Of a DNA stretch of 64,000 nucleotides, positions 23,163 through 35,200 are shown one piece after another. Each line of letters opens with the position of its first letter. Positions within the stretch are counted from its first letter, which is position 1. This DNA is from Mesorhabditis belari (taxonomy: Eukaryota; Nematoda; Chromadorea; Rhabditida; Rhabditidae). The position numbers and the translations under genes were made by a program. The stretch lies in the NCBI GenBank assembly GCA_958450365.1, contig CAUEEP010000264.1:1-64000 (forward strand). Reading direction: 5' to 3'. The notes beneath the pieces are model-generated. The model saw nothing but the letters and a program-made list of their open reading frames with translations. It made no database searches and was not told where the DNA came from.

Positions 23163-24622
23163 ATGACGAAAGTTCTTCGTACTGTCAAGTTATCTTATGG
23201 GATTCTCATCATTTTGGGATTCATTTTGACGATGGTTGCTCTGTTTACACCGGGATGGAGATCATTCAAGGTAATGTTGAGAAATTCGCTAGAAACTTTT
23301 GATTTCAGGGACCTGGCGCCCCATTCTTTGGCCTTGTGACATTAGATTGTGGAAATGGAAATCGATACGTGATCCGACCAGATTGTCATGAATGGTTTCG
23401 GGTGAATTATAGAGAAAACAAAGCCAATCAATGCCATGTTTTCCAGTACAAGTCCACATTTGAGAAGGTGACATTGGCTTGTATGATCCTCGCAGCTCTC
23501 CTTGAGCTCGTCTGCGTCATCTCGTTTGTGCTCATTTTTGCGAAAGGTGGGGAAATTTGGAAATAGAAATTTGGACAAGATTTCTGCAACTTTTCGGAAT
23601 TCGGGATTAGTTTAGGATTTTGCAAAAGCTTGTACAGGATCAATCGTTGTATTTCACTGACATGGTGGCAAATAGAGGTTATCCGAAGCTCTGAAAATGA
23701 GCCTTAGAGAGCTCTGAAAATCGTTTTATTGGCTGGGAATGCTGGCTGGCTCGGCGCCGCCGGGATTCGAACCCGCGACCTCACGTTTACGGGGGGGAAC
23801 GCTCTACCAATGAGCTACAACACTACCAATGAGCTCTACCAATGAGCTACAACTACCAATGAGCACTTATCCAATTGCCGTCAAGGGAGAGTCTTATGCC
23901 TTACTAAAGACAATATGCTGACTAGGAGACAGCACTATGAGACATCTATAGCAACAAATTCAGCGAGATATCGACTCGCGGCGCCGGCGGCCGCAATGTG
24001 TGGATTGGCCGCTTTGCTGTTAGCTATTGCGATTATCTGGTATGCGATCAAGTTCGACAGCAAAACGAGTAAGTTCAAAAAGCGAATAGAAAAATCTTTT
24101 GCTTCCAGTGTACATGCAATCGACCTCATATGAAATGATTCACAATGCACATCTCGGATATTCGTGGTTCGTCTATAGCTCTGATCATCTCAAATTTTTC
24201 TCACTTTGAAAATGTTCTCAAGTTTGACCAAAATAATTCCAGGTACCTGACAATTGTGGCATTCATCTTTGTGTTGGCTGCGGCCGCTGCAGCTGGAGCG
24301 ACGAGGTATTGCTATGAATCTATATGGCTTTCTTGATTCAGTCAAACAATACCTAATATTGTAATGTGACCAAGAATAGGCTCAATGTTATAACTAGAGT
24401 GTGGTCTCCCATGCAAAGCGTTTTCTAAAACGTGTCAGCTTTTAAAAGCTACCGTAATCTTGTTTTTATTTCTACTCAATCTATCATTTGATGTCAGATA
24501 GATTAGAAGGCCAGATTACGATAGTTGTCTAAAAGTTGACTCTTATAATAACACTTGAAAGATCAACTTTCAGAGCGTTCGCCATCGTGGACACTCGACC
24601 GCCAGAAATTGATCCAACTTGA
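23163..24622 (+). CDS. Four-helix Clc-like / claudin-superfamily membrane protein
   Basis: Six exons join in frame. Residues 10-30 form the first membrane helix (GILIILGFILTMVALF), followed by TPGWRSFK and, in the next exon, GLVTLDC and a second Cys, resembling the W...GL..C...C first extracellular loop of claudins and nematode Clc-like proteins. Three more helices follow: LACMILAALLELVCVISFVL, then an Ala-rich segment around MCGLAALLLAIAIIWY, then LTIVAFIFVLAAAAAAG. The protein ends IDPT at 24622 after a short cytoplasmic tail. Members act in cell junctions, as channel subunits or in cell signalling; the exact role here cannot be told. A tRNA-like remnant lies in the second intron and a small inverted-repeat element in the last one. 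Confidence 0.8.
23753..23822 (-). tRNA. tRNA-like sequence with intact T-arm, probably pseudo
   Basis: On the minus strand the D-arm (gtagctcattggtagagcg) and T-arm (gcgggttcgaatcccgg) look normal and could form RNA polymerase III boxes A and B. The anticodon arm is spoiled by a run of C and the acceptor stem does not pair. Further copies of accaatgagctac lie beside it up to 23865, suggesting local duplication. It sits in an intron of the Clc-like gene. Confidence 0.35.
24419..24552. mobile_element. Degenerate small inverted-repeat element in last intron
   Basis: The left arm (cgttttctaaaacg, cttttaaaagctaccgtaat) is matched by a weaker right arm (agattacgatagttgtctaa, aagttgactctt). It belongs with the elements at 5821 and 22463. 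Confidence 0.5.
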
Positions 24623-24827
24623 ACACAAACGAGATCACCTAGCAGCTCAAGTGTTTTTTCTGAATGTTCTTCTGTGTCCTCAACTTTGGTGCCTTCTACT
24701 CCGGTCCCCCATGTTCTCATTTAAGATGAAATTCCAAAATTGATTCGTCCCGTCCGTATTACCCATGTAATGTTAAACTTTTTTGATAAATCTCAACGAA
24801 AAACGCACTAAAAGTACACAAAAACAG

Positions 24828-25308
24828 GGAGTGGGACAAATGCGAGCTTTTTTTGCGCACCCGGACATTTGCGCACCTTTTTTCCGCACTTAGCCCATTA
24901 GCGCACCTTTTTCGCGTTTTAAAAAAGCTCTAAAAAGCTAATATTAACCAATTTCTATTCCAAAGTTGTTTTCTAGGTAATTTTAGGGCGTAGAATCGAA
25001 ATTTTGACATATCAGAGCATGTGGAAACAAACGGACGGAGTTATACAAAGAGAAAGATCGGCAATTTTCTGTAATTTGATTTGATCAATTTGATCTAGCC
25101 GTTTTGTCTTTCAAATTGGTTCGACACGCTCTGTTATGTCAAAATATCGATTCTACGCCCTAAAATTACCTAGAAAAACAACTTTTGGAATAGAAATTGG
25201 TTAATATTAGCTTTTTTAGAGCTTTTTTAAAACGCGAAAAAAGGTGCGCTAATGGGCAAGGTGCGCAAATGTCCGGGTGCGCAAAAAAGGTCGCATTTGT
25301 CCCACTCC
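24828..25308. mobile_element. Foldback element, gtgggacaaatgcg family, copy 1
   Basis: The left arm starts ggagtgggacaaatgcga and the right arm ends tcgcatttgtcccactcc. Complementarity covers almost the whole element, including gcgcacccggacatttgcgc and a long inner block with aggtaattttagggcgtaga. The unpaired centre is about 130 bp. A second copy with the same outer 60 bp but a different core lies at about 60417-60655. Confidence 0.88.
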
Positions 25309-25567
25309 TAAAAACAATCACAACCGAAAAATGAGGAATCTTGAATTCTAAAAAGCACCAAACAAAATTGTTTACTCCTATTTTCAACTGAATATCTTTT
25401 GTTATAAAAAGGCTCTTAACACCAAAAATTGCCTCTAGTTCATTTGCGTCAACTCGCACAAAAACGCGTTTCTGGTGCGTTTCCAAAGTTTTAAGATTTG
25501 CTTTGGTTTAGAAAATGCACCCGATATTTTTAATCGTATCAGCAATTCAATTGAATTATAAGCATGC

Positions 25568-25732
25568 ATTTTTTTTTTTTTTTTTTTTTTTTTAGGGGGG
25601 GGGTGATTTTTGGGGGGGGGGGAAGATAAAGGGGGGGGGAAAGGGAAAAGGGGGGGGTTTTTTTTTTTCTTAAAATTTTTTTTTTGGGGTTTTTTTTTTT
25701 TTTTAATTTTTTTTTTTATTTTTTATTTTTTT

Positions 25733-25765
<33 letters not shown>

Positions 25766-26003
25766 TGGAGGGATTTTTTTTTTTTTTTTTTGTTTTAATT
25801 GTTGGTTTTGGTTTTGGGGATTTGGGGGAGGTGGGTGTTAGGTTTAAAGGTATTTTTTTTTTTTTTTGGTTTGGGGGGTTGTTTTGGGGGGGTGGGGGGT
25901 TATTGGGTTTTTTGGGTGTTTTTTTTTTTGGGTTTTTTTTTTTTTTTGGGTTTTTTTTTTTTTAAATTTTTTTTTTGGGGGTTTTTTTTTTTTGTTTCTT
26001 TTT

Positions 26004-26042
<39 letters not shown>

Positions 26043-26045
26043 GTG
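25568..26045. repeat. Tract made almost only of T and G
   Basis: For nearly 480 bases the sequence is runs of T (up to about 35) mixed with runs of G (up to 10), with very few A and almost no C. It starts and ends abruptly within normal sequence. Reading frames across it give only Phe, Gly, Trp, Val, Leu and are meaningless. It could be a real homopurine/homopyrimidine-like expansion with G-quadruplex potential, or a sequencing or assembly artefact. Confidence 0.85.
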
Positions 26046-26179
26046 ATATGGAAAAAAAGACTCTATTTTAAAAAAAAAAAACCAAAGTTTCCATTTTAAA
26101 AAATTTTCATTTCCCAAGTTTTGTTGTGTAATGGCTTCTTTTTTCTTCAGCCTTATCTAAAACTGAGTATAATTTTTAT

Positions 26180-26371
26180 GGTACTTTGTGGGTTGGGGGA
26201 CCCAACTACAGTTTTAATTTTTTCACTTTTCTTGGGGTAACCGAGGATGCTGAGCACGTATTTGACAGTTTTAGCATAGAACTGTCAACTTCGTGCTCAG
26301 CGCCCTCGATTACCCCTAGAAAAGTGAAAAAACCAAAAATGTAGTTGGGTCCCCCCATCCCACAAAGTACC
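26180..26371. mobile_element. Foldback MITE with ggtactttgtggg ends
   Basis: The left arm (ggtactttgtgggttggggg, acccaactacag) is mirrored by the right (tgtagttgggtcccccc, cccacaaagtacc). The inner arms match too (cactttt, ggggtaa, cgagg / ccctcgattacccctag). Total length is 192 bp. It lies just upstream of the KH-protein gene. Confidence 0.85.
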
Positions 26372-26443
26372 ACTTTTATTTTTAGACAGCAATTCATTGA
26401 CCGGCAAATTGCAGTACTTATCAACGGTGCATGATGGGGGCAC

Positions 26444-29400
26444 ATGACTCAAACCTGCTTGAGCGACATTCTAAAGACTCAAGGCGAGATTACATCAGAG
26501 TTGATTGAGTCGATTCTCAATGCGCCGCAAGAAGGAACTTTCTTTCACAAATATCAACAAAGCGCAACGGTTTGTGTTTTATTGTTGTTTTTGATCGGTT
26601 AAGCTATTGTTGATTATTAGCTCAATTAACTGGGGTATATGAAGTAGGATTCTTATCTGAAAAATGTTTGTCTTTTTAGATGGGTGCCAAAATGAGGCGA
26701 GATAAAGTTCAAACGTACAAGGAATGCCGCAAAAACTTCGCCTGCTCCGAAACTTACAATCCATATCTGTACAATGAATCAGATGTAAGTTCTGCGACGT
26801 AAAGTTTCCGGTTATTTCTGTTTTAGACTAGTTCGGGAGGAGAAAAGGTTACGCTTTCAATGGAAGTCAGACATTCGGATCACATTGAAATGCAAACAAA
26901 TCGAATGCAACTGAAACTTGATGACTCGATCTCAAAAATAATTGCTGATACGAAAATAGATATTATATTTCCCGACAAAGAAGACCATGAACAGGTATCT
27001 TTATTTAGATTTGACTTTAAATAGTAATTTTAAGCGATATGGCTACAAGAACGAGCTGACTCAATTTTCCAATCAAATACTAATTCACGGGTCATTAAAA
27101 GAAGTAAATGAAGCAAGGAAAAGACTCCGGGTAATATCTTAAACGTTTACTTTTTGTATTCTTGATTAGAAACTCACTCCTTTGATGGTGAGCTTTTCAA
27201 CAAAAGGATGTAAAGAAAGCGTGAATAAGGAAACAATCAAGGAATGCATCAAGGAACTTCAAGAAGATGGTCATCTAAAGTCTGTCAATGTGCAGCTCAC
27301 GTCTTATTCGCAAGATGTAAGCTTTTTCATGTTTTACTTTAATGTTTGGCTTAGAGTAGCGAACCAACCATACATGTTACGGGACGAATCGGCAATGCAA
27401 CAAATATCGCAACTGTTTGCGAATCTTTGAAGTTTGTTAGGTCTTTTAAGCTAAATTACTAGTGTGCGGTTTTAGAAAAGCGCTCTTCGATGAACACAAT
27501 TGCGAGAAAGTCATCTTCAGCTCATGTCTTGAAATGCCATCTTGCCAATGGGACCTCATCATAGCCAAACAACAGCCTGAATACTTCTTCATCGCAGTTG
27601 CTTCAAAAATAACTAACGCGGATATTCATTTTCCCGAGAAGATCGATCGGCATATGGTTTCGTTTTTTTGCACCGGCACAAGTCCCATTTCTGTAATCGA
27701 AGCTCGCCGAGTTTTGCAGGTACACGATTAGGATAATATATATTTTAGTTCGAGTGTTATATTCCTGAATTCCTGAAACGCGTTTGGTTTAGAGTCTTCT
27801 TCCACTGCAGCTCTGTGTTGATGTCACGAATGATGATCTTGTTGAACCGCTCAACTTTGGGCCGTTAAGATCGAAGCAAGAATTTGACTCGGAAAATCTC
27901 GTCACAATTAACTACTACAAAAGCGAATACGAGATGGAACCTTTGTTAGCCACTGAGCCGATGAGACATTTTGTACATTTTGTTACACAGGTCTAAAAAA
28001 TAATTAAGTCATGTAGTTTTAAAGTTTTAGGAGTTCAATGTAACTGGTTTATTTGCTTCTTTGGCAAGTACCTTTACTCACGCACGTTTTGTTGCTGCGA
28101 TTTCCCTTGACTCCACGGATTACAATGGTATATCCAGTCGCCTTATGACAACTGCGTGTAAAAATTACGTTGGTCACATGCCTATGATTAAGGTAAAAGA
28201 TTTTTTATTAATTGTAATAATTTTATGTTTTAGTCTATGGCTGCGCCGAACGCTCTGCTTTTGGAAACTGAAGAACCTTCAGCGAACATCGTTCGCGATG
28301 AGAGTTTAGCTGAATATGAACCAGCTCGTAGTTTTTCTTTTTGTTTGCTAACAATATGCTAATTTAGGAGTGCTCAGAGAAATGTCGGCAAATGTTCCAC
28401 ATTCATCACACATGGGAGAACAGGTGTCTCGTTTGATGCAACAAGGAGGACTCATAGCAAGATACTATCCATTGCATTATTCTGCAAGCTTTCCTCGTAG
28501 CCCTTATTCAGCGTAGGTTATTTAGTTTATAGTTGTTGTTAGTCACTTTTGCTTGTAATGCTCTTTTAGTAATGCCTTTCAATGTCGTGACGATTCTAAC
28601 AACACAAATCAAACCAACACACCGAATGGCTCAACTAATGTATCGTTTTCAAGTACTCGCTCTCAAAGCCGAGTTCGAAATAGCAATTACAGTAGGTGTC
28701 TCCTTTTAATGGCCAAAGATAAGATTGTACTTTTAGGTACCGGAAACCAAAGCTATAATAAAAACACAGCAAATGAAACTCATGAGCGTCGAGCCCCGGT
28801 ATATAGTAACGTCACCTACCCCGATAAGACCCAAGGGCCAAGGAGCTATGTCGGTTTCAATTTTATGTTTATACTTGCACTTTATAATTAATCGATTATC
28901 GATTAGATGTTTAGGTTTCCTCAACACGCGGTGGCGGGCGTGGGCGTTGGCCATATGGTGGGAAGGCCTATCATCACAATGATCGCAACACTCACATGTC
29001 GCATGCGGATTTCGGAAACGTTGAGTACCTCAGACAGTATGAAAATAGCCAGCGACATCGTGGGATTCACGGAAATCATTATTTGCAAAATGAGCACCAG
29101 GAGCAGCAGGTTTTGTTTGAAAGTTAACTGACGTAATTTTTGTGCTTTAGTTTGACAAAGCACCAAAGAGTAAAGGGCGTTATCATGATGACTACACGAA
29201 TCGCCAATACAGAGATGATCGTTGTTATCAAAGGGATAGTCCAGTAACACCACAAAGTGGAGACCGATCATCAAAGGTCTCCTTGCAGTTGAAGGACCAA
29301 TCAAATCCAAAGCGAACTTCTTTTTCTGATGTTGATGGCCACACTACAAATAAGTCGTAAGTTTAAGTTTAAAAATATATTTGTAAAGTTTTCATTTAGA

Positions 29401-29601
29401 ATTGAACCTCTGGAATTGATTCGAGTTGCCTCTACCGAGCCACAATCTTTGGAGCATTCAAGGGAAATGATCGAGCATCGTGGCTACGAGTTTTCTGCAA
29501 GCGACGGAAGCGTCGATGAGGCAAACAGGCACTCTCATGTGGCCACCTACGCTCAGATTCTCGAAGGGAAGAAGCCAGCAAATGGAGTTGAATCAAAATA
29601 A
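26444..29601 (+). CDS. Bicaudal-C / GLD-3 family multi-KH RNA-binding protein
   Basis: About 15 exons join in frame, many separated by short introns ending in ttttag. After a polar N-terminus (ATG 26444) a block beginning GGEKVTLSMEVRHSDHIEM, followed by KIIADTKIDIIFPD and ILIHGSLKEVNEARKRLRKLTPL, aligns with the second KH region of Bicaudal-C. Two to three more KH-like segments follow to about 28300 (for example HVTGRIGNATNIATVCESL). None shows the GXXG loop needed for canonical RNA binding. The last third is disordered and rich in Ser, Asn, Gln, His and Arg, with no SAM domain. That layout is closer to nematode GLD-3, a partner of the GLD-2 poly(A) polymerase in the germline, than to BCC-1 or vertebrate BICC1, but this is inferred from organisation only. 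Confidence 0.7.
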
Positions 29602-30086
29602 CTTGATTGTTTTTTCGCATTTCGTGTTTATTTTGAAATGTTTGATTCCAGTGCTTCTCCATTATATGATTGACTCATTTAGATTTTTCTCATTATATTC
29701 GTTTCGTTTCTTATTTCCGGGTTTTTAGGCTAGCAAATTATCATATGCTTCTGTGTTAAGCGAGCTGCTTTGTATGCAACTTAGCCTTTTAGTTTTCAAA
29801 TAAATCTTCTATAACAGTTTTTCGATATTTATTAATTGTTTGAAATCTAATCAAATACTGTAAGGATCTCAGTAAATCGATTGATTACGAGTTACATACA
29901 TTGGAAAGATCATTGAGCGTTATGCTACATCACGACCATAAATTGCGTATTGTATGCAGGTTAGAGAAAATATTAGAACCCGGGAACTGGGCCTTTACTA
30001 AATGCTCCAATCAGGGAAGTTCCAAATTGAGAAAGAAAACACATCGCTTTGAGCTCTTTTACAACTCTGTCCACCTGAATTTGCAC
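29602..30086. other. Convergent 3' region, nothing recognised
   Basis: AT-rich sequence between two genes that converge. An aataaa-type signal is near 29798 (aaataaatc). No exon or repeat stands out. Confidence 0.5.
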
Positions 30087-31894
30087 TTATGACATTATCA
30101 AGTTGGGTGCATTCACCTCTTCTTTTGTATTACCCGTTCCAAAGCTAATGCGAATTGTCCGAAGTGCAACCTCTTCAGAAACTCCACTCGAAATGAGAAT
30201 AGCACTCGCTCTAAATTAATGTTTTGTTTTTCAGCTTCTACGACATTTATTAACTTTCTTTTCTTTGAATGCCCTGCAGCTGCTGTGCTTGCGTAAAAGG
30301 AATGACACTTCGATAGAAGGTCTGCGCTAAATTAATGGATTCAATGAGTTACCTGGGCTTTTTACCTGGTATCAGCATATTTTGGGAAAGCTACCGACGA
30401 TGTGTTGGGAAGACGGGGAGAATGCTCAAAATTAATCGACACATTCCCTTGTAGTTCTTCCTAAGAAATGCTTTTAAACAGCAATTTTGCAATTCTGTGG
30501 CTGACTTTGATTCGCTTCTCAAAGTAGTCTCGGATTTCCTGTAGATGATTCTCATTGTGTGCCAGATGAGCGAATGCCAATTCGCAAGCTTTGCCCAATC
30601 CTGCGATCATCGGCGTATTTTCAGTTCTGAAAGCTTAAAGTTTGAATCACTTTTAATAGCTCGGCGGCATTCAGGCTTAATGATCAAGCATCAGCAATTC
30701 CTTTTTCTTATACCTACCATAAAAAAGTTCTTGTATCTCATAAGGTTGCCAATTTCTCAAACCAACCCAGCTCTAAAACCTCTTTCTTGTTCGCAACCGT
30801 AAATGAATGGATGAATCGGTACGGTTAGAAGAGATCGCAGAACTAGAGCACCAATTCTCGGTCCGTAGAACTAAAAAGAGAAGCATACGGAGCGATTCAT
30901 TAACCTACCTTATGTCCCGCCACAGTTGCCAAATCAATTTTGAGCTCATTTAAATCGATATTTACTTTACCGATAGCCTGAAGCTAGATTCAACCTCGAC
31001 TTTAGGATCTGTGTACCTGTGTGGTGTCACTGTGCATTATGATTTTCCGACCAATTTGATTCGAAGCTTTTCGCACGACATCCGAAATTTCAGCTAAATT
31101 TGTTGTTGCTAAACTAAAAGTTTAGACTTTAATCCACCGATTGGTTGGATGACACCGGTCTCATTATTGGCGAGCATAATTGTAACAAGACACGTCTCAT
31201 TCCGGATTGCTGCTTCAACTTCGGAAACATTGACACAACCCGTTGCCTTGTCGATGTTACAGAAAGTTACATCTGGAAGATGCGGGTTCAATAGTTTTAG
31301 GCTACGTTTCTGGATCAACTTGTTAAGAAAACTAACCGATTTTCCGTTGTTCATGCCAACTTTTCAAGGGCTTAACAATGGCTGGATGATCGATGACAGA
31401 TGTGATAATGTGTGGAAGGCCGCGGTTTTCTCTACACTGTTGTCTGTATTCCTCGATCGCCGAATCGAGCACCCAGCTGTTGGTCTAATGGTATTCTTGA
31501 TCTTTTTGATATCAGAACGTAGAGCAGTTACAGAAAACTAGTACTTATGACGACTTTACCTCTGTGCCACCTGACGTAAAAAAGATCTCTTTGGGCGTGA
31601 CATGGAAAAGATCGGCCACTTGTTGGCGCGCCTTTTCGATCGCATCATGTGCCAATTTTGCTGTTAACGTTCTCATGTTGGTTTTCAAAAAAATGGTGAA
31701 CCTTTTGGATTGTTGCTGCTTGGGTTTGCCCAAAGACTTAATGAATCGATAATTGTTCGTCGAACCTGCGAAATGGCTTGCGTGTCTGCTTATTGATCTA
31801 GAAAAACCTCAGGGTGTAGCGGTGTCGTGGCATTGTGGTCAAGATAAACGGGCTCTTGCTCTTCGATGTACCAGTTGAGATTTTCTACCTCCAT
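30087..31894 (-). CDS. Selenocysteine lyase / NifS-like class V aminotransferase lacking the catalytic Cys
   Basis: Read on the minus strand, the gene starts MEVENLNWYIEE at 31894, followed by YLDHNATTPLHPEV, ANPSSNN, KEIFFTSGGTE, MLANNETGVIQP, the PLP-lysine motif AGHK (Lys codon 30909-30911), GHKFYGPRIGAL and GTENTPMIAGLGKA. This is the complete order of the SCLY/NifS fold. It would bind pyridoxal phosphate and act on selenocysteine or cysteine. In the active-site loop, where SCLY has AACHS, this gene reads ASTAAAGHSKK: the nucleophilic Cys is Gly (30272-30274). The upstream exon aligns in frame (LPNTSSVAF then SKCHSFYAS), so this is not a frame error. The C-terminus is short, ending NLIMS at 30087. 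The protein may be an inactive or repurposed lyase. It lies between GLD-3-like and PAIP1 on the opposite strand. Confidence 0.85.
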
Positions 31895-32268
31895 CTAGAA
31901 TGTTTGTATGACAATGAGAAATGTGCAAAAGTCAAAAAGTTGAGGAAGTGGGTTTGAGGATCATTACATTTTTGTTAGTCATAATTTTGCGATTCCTTTT
32001 AGAAACAAATATTCACCATGTAGATGTCATGTGTATTATCCGATACATTGTGAAATTCGATGCGTTTTCTCCTTTTCCTATTCTAATCGAATTCGCTTTT
32101 CAAAAAGTTGCGTAAAGAGAGCGATATGATACAAACAACAACAGCCTATTACAGTTTCATCGCCGAGACCTCGAGATAAATATATCTTCTTTTCCCTTCA
32201 CTTCAATGCCTTATTTTTTTGCATACCGATCTATCACGTGTTGATCTTTAGATAACAGCAATCAAGCG
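31895..32268. promoter_or_regulatory. Divergent promoter region between the lyase-like gene and PAIP1
   Basis: These 370 bp separate two genes pointing away from each other. An acceptor-like gatctttag at 32243-32251 precedes the PAIP1 start and may be a trans-splice site. No specific binding site is recognised. Confidence 0.4.
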
Positions 32269-35200
32269 ATGAGAGGTCAAAATGGATGGGATCAACACCC
32301 TAGAGTTGGAAATGGGGGAAGACCTTCAGCTGGTGCTCCCAATTTGTACAATGGAGCCAATAACATACAGCCGATTCCTCAACAACAAGGACATGCGCCC
32401 AATGGTTTGCTTTTACAACTTTAAATCTAGTTTTTTTTGTTTGCGAATTGTGATTATTGGGCTTTCGTGGTAGGATTAGTCAATGACATTAGTTAAAAAG
32501 TTAAACAGCCGGTTTTGTAAAAACAAAAAGTAAAAATATTAGATATGTTAACGTTAGTTGCTTACGTTATTACCAAAGCCATTTTTGATTTATTTAATAA
32601 GTAATACATTTTTTTAGTTTGGCATTTGAACCCTCAGCAGCAGCAACCCCAGCAACCTTATGGTGACCAAATGTCTCATTCGAGTCAGAGCGTAAGTTAT
32701 GCTATGATTTTTGCAAAGGTTTATATGAAGTCTCGATGTTTGTCCTTTAAACCAAACAATATTTCATTTTAGAACAGCAGCTATCACTCAGAGAATTCCT
32801 ACCATTCGGGTTTGCCAAACTACCAAACTACCAATCTATGGCCAAACAATGGCGCCCCTTATGGTGTGCATTTTTTTTAAAGACAATATTCTTTTATTTT
32901 AGAAAATGGTCAGCATCCGATGCAACAGCAACAATACATGGTTTGTTGAAATTAAATACAACAATATATGTTACAACGGGAACAAATGTTCCCGTTGGTT
33001 TTTTATTTAATACTTAATAAATTATTGAGTTCAGAACTATCATCTGAATATCAATGCTCCAACTTTTGTTCCTAGAGGTCAACAAGGACAAACTTATGCG
33101 AACAATGTAAGCATTATTTGAACTAGCTTGATGCCATAAATTTTTAAATAGGTATAAACTTTTTAGTTTAAAGCTAAACAGCCAACTAGCTAAATAGTTT
33201 AAACAAGATTAAAGTTACCAGGGAAATTTTATCTCAACTTTTTTAGTACAATAACACGGCGCCGTCGTATGGTGGTCAACAGGGCTATGGAATGGAGCCG
33301 CAAAACTACTATCAAAATCAAGTAAATTTAAAATACTGTATTTATTCCAATTGAAGTGCTCTCTATTAGAAGTGCTCCTTTAGACGAAATTTTTCTTTTT
33401 TTGGATTTGGAACTCTCGGATAGCAAAATGCTCAACTTTTTTAAAGACTTCTAAACGTTTTAAATAATAGTTATAGACCAAAAGCTTAATTACGTTCGAA
33501 AAAAAACTATTTTTGAACTCTTTAAAATTTGGGTATACCGTAGCTAGGACACAAAAAAGAATTTGAGAGGGGCATTGAAAAATAAAAGAGCCGGCTTTTC
33601 TATTAGAATGCTTATGTTACATATTCATAACGTGGATACGACATATTAATTCAAAAATGAGATGATCGCTCAAACAGCTTCATATTTTTCACGACTGAAC
33701 TTTCGCGTTTCTCTGAAATCTCTGGTTCTCGCCGCATCGTGTTTGCCTTTCCCGTTGTTTCTCTCATCTTTCTCCTATCTCCTCTCAACTCTCCGGCTTG
33801 TATGCACAAACAACATAGACTTAACCCTCTTCGCTAACCGTCTCACTGTCATCCCTCTCATTTAGCATTCACTTTTTTGTGGATTGCAAGGCAAAATTGA
33901 CACAACTTTATTGGAATTTTGAAGAGTACAGGGCACAAAAATTCATTCACGCTTCATTGCCTTTTGTTTGACCTCTATTGATTCGACACCACTCTTCCTT
34001 GGCTTTTTGTATCAGTTTTTGACCGCAAACCTCATGGATTAACAAAAACAATTGATTTATTAGCTATTGAATATTCTGTATTGAATTTCATCTCAATAAT
34101 TTTAGATTGCCGGAGCTTCTCCAAATATGATGCAGCAACAGTTTGGCTATGAGGATCCTGGACAGCAAGATGATTATTTGTATGAGCAAATGTACAGGTA
34201 TGATTTCTTAAACGGACTTCAACGTTTTAATAATTTTAGTGTTGGAGCTCAAGTATACGTTCCGTCAAACGATTTGCAAAAGCAAATTCGGGAATGCGAT
34301 CAACAAAATGTGATCACCGAGGTAAATAGTAATTTCGATGTGAGGTGTTACTCATATCGAGCACAGTCAGTACAGAATATCAAATTTAGATTCAAATTGG
34401 TTTTGAACAATTGTTGGCCGATCCAAACGAATTTGACTGCTGGGCTGGCGCCATTAAAGATCGACTGCTAAGTCCGAGTTTGAAGAATGAAGCTATTAAG
34501 ACAGCCCTATCTATTGCAGTTGAAATGGTAGGATCTGTGATTGCCTTTTCCCTATCAATCGCTTTAGGCTATATCTGGAGGCTCTGAAAGCATTACACCA
34601 ATGAATCCTACCAATCACCAGTACACATTTGCAAAGCTTTTTGCTTTTATCTGCAATGGGGTAAACTTTGATAGCGTAGATATTTGGAACTTTGCTCTTT
34701 TTAGAAAATAGACTTCACGCTTAATCACCTATTGCCTGTCCTCGAAACGTACCATACGAATCGCAGCACGCTAGAGAAAGAACGATCAGAGAATTTCATG
34801 ATGTTTGTGGCTGAGCTTTTTGAAAAGATTGAAATGGTGAGTGAATACTCTTTTTTTAAACCTGGGTATATTTAAAACGTTTAGCGGGAAAAACGCATTC
34901 AACCAATAGGAACCGCTTTGATGGAACAAGTCGGTGAGATTGTCAATCTCCCTCACCTACAAATCACGGACCAGCATATGAAAAAGATCGCTCAGATTTT
35001 GAAGGTGACATTTTTGATTCCTTCAAAAAATTCTTCTTTAGTTAACTGGCCGTCACTTGGATGCGATTTCACCACTACAAGAAGAATTGAATGCGGTCAT
35101 GACTCGCCTTTCTGGTTTAGCTAATGGAATGCAAAAGCTCAGCGAATCGACAAAAGCTCTGATATTTTCGTTGATTGAACAACGTGAGAAGGGATGGGGA

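Noticed and set aside
25610..26099. Open frames coding for Phe/Gly-only proteins
   Set aside because: They only reflect the T/G tract and have no amino-acid diversity.
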